From Sulfurovum sp. (GTDB lineage Bacteria; Campylobacterota; Campylobacteria; Campylobacterales; Sulfurovaceae): a stretch of 5,775 bases of DNA. How positions within the stretch are numbered: the stretch's first letter is position 1; every line of letters starts with the position of its first letter. The position numbers were made by a program, and so were the translations under genes. Below are positions 4,664 through 5,775 of this stretch, piece by piece. The DNA lies in NCBI GenBank assembly GCA_030634925.1, contig DAOVZV010000090.1, positions 1 to 5,775 of the forward strand, in the 5' to 3' direction. Under the pieces are notes generated by a model, which made no database searches, was not told the origin of the DNA, and was given only the letters and a program-made list of their open reading frames with translations.

Positions 4664-5659
4664 ATGAATATAGACTACAAATCAGAGATAAATAGACTAA
4701 AAGAGAAGCTAGATGTGACTGTAGTAGCTCACTACTATCAACGAGATGAAGTATTTGAGATGGGAGATATTACAGGCGATAGCTTGGAATTGGCTAGACG
4801 ATGTAATGATGACAAAAATCCGTGGGTTGTATTTTGTGGTGTTGGGTTTATGGGACAAAGTGTCAAGGTAATAGCTCCACACAAACGAGTATTGATGCCA
4901 AAGATAGCTTGTTGTGCTATGGCTAGGATGATGGATGGTGTATATTTTGAGGAGTCTGTACAGTATATGGTAGATAAAGGGATAGATAGGGATAATATAC
5001 TACCAATCACATATATCAATTCAGATGCATCAGTCAAAGCCAAAGTGGGTGCTATGGGTGGATTTGTATGTACCTCATCAAATGCCTTTGCTATCATATC
5101 CAAGGGATTGGAGAGTGGTAAAAAAATACTATTTGTACCTGATAGATGTTTGGGTCAGAACTTTGCTATACAGATGGGACTCAAATCTTGTGTGATAGGC
5201 ATAGACGATTGCGACCCCAAAGAAGCAGATATAATATGTTTCAATGGTTTCTGCTCTGTCCATCAGCTATTTACAGTAGATGATATAGAGTTTTATAGAG
5301 AAAAATATCCCGAGATTAAGATAGCTGTACACCCTGAATGCGACCCTGCTGTAGTATTGGCTTCAGATTTTTCAGGCTCTACTTCACAACTCATCAAATA
5401 TGTAGCCCAATTAGACCCAGACCAAAAAGTAGCAGTAGGTACAGAGTACAATCTAGTAAATAGAATGAGAAAAGAGAATACATTTGTACTATCATCTACC
5501 AAACCAGAGTGTCCAACTATGAATGAGACCACACTAGAAGACCTGTATCTCACACTCAAATCCATAGAAGACGACAAACCAATAAACGAGATAATAGTAG
5601 AACCTGAAGTAGCAAAATATGCAAATATGGCTTTACAGAGAATGTTGGATTTGAAGTAG
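4664..5659 (+). CDS. nadA: Quinolinate synthase NadA
   Basis: NadA condenses iminoaspartate with dihydroxyacetone phosphate to give quinolinate, the NAD precursor, using a [4Fe-4S] cluster in the cytoplasm. The 331 residues are normal for the family. Each third of the protein contributes one cluster cysteine: C84 in PKIACCAMARM (where other NadA have AGC), C197 in FNGFCSVHQLF, and C283 in KPECPTMNET. Substrate-site motifs include AHYYQ (22-26), ITGDSLELAR (36-45), YINSDASVKA (117-126), CTSSNA (136-141), HPEC (223-226), GSTSQ (238-242) and VGTE (258-261). Besides the three ligands there are nine more cysteines, an unusually high number. The ATG is preceded by AAGGA with a 5-nt gap and by its own promoter. 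Downstream, a BioF-like gene follows after 25 bp with no terminator between, suggesting co-transcription. nadB and nadC are not in view. Confidence 0.97.
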   Translation: MNIDYKSEINRLKEKLDVTVVAHYYQRDEVFEMGDITGDSLELARRCNDDKNPWVVFCGVGFMGQSVKVIAPHKRVLMPKIACCAMARMMDGVYFEESVQYMVDKGIDRDNILPITYINSDASVKAKVGAMGGFVCTSSNAFAIISKGLESGKKILFVPDRCLGQNFAIQMGLKSCVIGIDDCDPKEADIICFNGFCSVHQLFTVDDIEFYREKYPEIKIAVHPECDPAVVLASDFSGSTSQLIKYVAQLDPDQKVAVGTEYNLVNRMRKENTFVLSSTKPECPTMNETTLEDLYLTLKSIEDDKPINEIIVEPEVAKYANMALQRMLDLK

Positions 5660-5684
5660 AGTTTTGGATAAGGAGATTAAATCA

Positions 5685-5775
5685 ATGTACAAAAAAGAGA
5701 TGGAAGCTATCCAAAAAGCTGGACGATTTAGAGAGAGGAATTTTTATGATGATAGATTGGAAGATTTGGCTTCAA
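5685..5775 (+). CDS. BioF-like PLP-dependent enzyme, first 30 residues (runs off the right edge)
   Basis: From ATG 5685 the frame stays open to the window end, coding MYKKEMEAIQKAGRFRERNF and then a DDRLEDLAS segment. This resembles the N-terminal arm of 8-amino-7-oxononanoate synthase (BioF) and related alpha-oxoamine synthases, where RxR and a (D/E)FASNDYLGL block follow. The start of that block is visible as DLAS, just before the edge. If right, it condenses pimeloyl-ACP or pimeloyl-CoA with alanine in biotin synthesis. The PLP lysine and all catalytic residues are outside the window, so a glycine C-acetyltransferase or similar relative cannot be excluded. AAGGAG (5670-5675) lies 9 nt upstream of the ATG, a strong ribosome site. 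The 25-bp gap from nadA implies a shared transcript. Confidence 0.6.
   Translation, partial: MYKKEMEAIQKAGRFRERNFYDDRLEDLAS

Overview
This window is AT-rich, compact bacterial chromosome, most likely from the Campylobacterota (the former Epsilonproteobacteria). Three things point there. The protein sequences resemble that group, especially the carA and DUF507 pair, NadA with an ACC cysteine motif, and a BioF-like N-terminus close to what I recall of the Helicobacter protein. Codon use is dominated by ATA, CTA and AGA. Several promoters show an extended -10 (TGnTATAAT-like) with no clear -35. I cannot name a genus. No gene-free stretch reaches 300 bases; the longest gap is 179 bp (1008-1186).

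Layout from left to right. A minus-strand pair, DUF507 then carA (1-1007), overlaps by one base at stop/GTG, and carA runs off the left edge. A 179-bp divergent intergenic region follows, with a promoter on each side. On the plus strand lies a small BFD-type [2Fe-2S] protein (1187-1417), whose stop abuts the stop of convergent rimO with no gap. The minus-strand block 4587->1418 reads plsY, folB, a UPF0175 antitoxin, a DUF3368 PIN-domain toxin, then rimO. Divergent from plsY is nadA (4664-5659), followed after 25 bp by the start of a BioF-like PLP enzyme that runs off the right edge.

Most of the window is housekeeping metabolism: carbamoyl phosphate for arginine and pyrimidines (carA), phosphatidic acid synthesis (plsY), folate (folB), ribosomal protein S12 modification (rimO), NAD (nadA) and probably biotin (BioF-like). 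RimO, NadA and the BFD protein all carry iron-sulfur clusters, but nothing in the sequence shows they are co-regulated.

The one accessory element is the UPF0175/DUF3368 toxin-antitoxin module between folB and rimO. It has its own extended -10 promoter and strong Shine-Dalgarno site, and its codon preferences differ from nadA (more TTA and ATT), which suggests later acquisition. I found no CRISPR array, insertion sequence, tRNA, rRNA or convincing riboswitch. I see no clear sign of an undescribed system; the points most worth checking are the toxin-antitoxin insertion and a few inverted repeats at gene boundaries.
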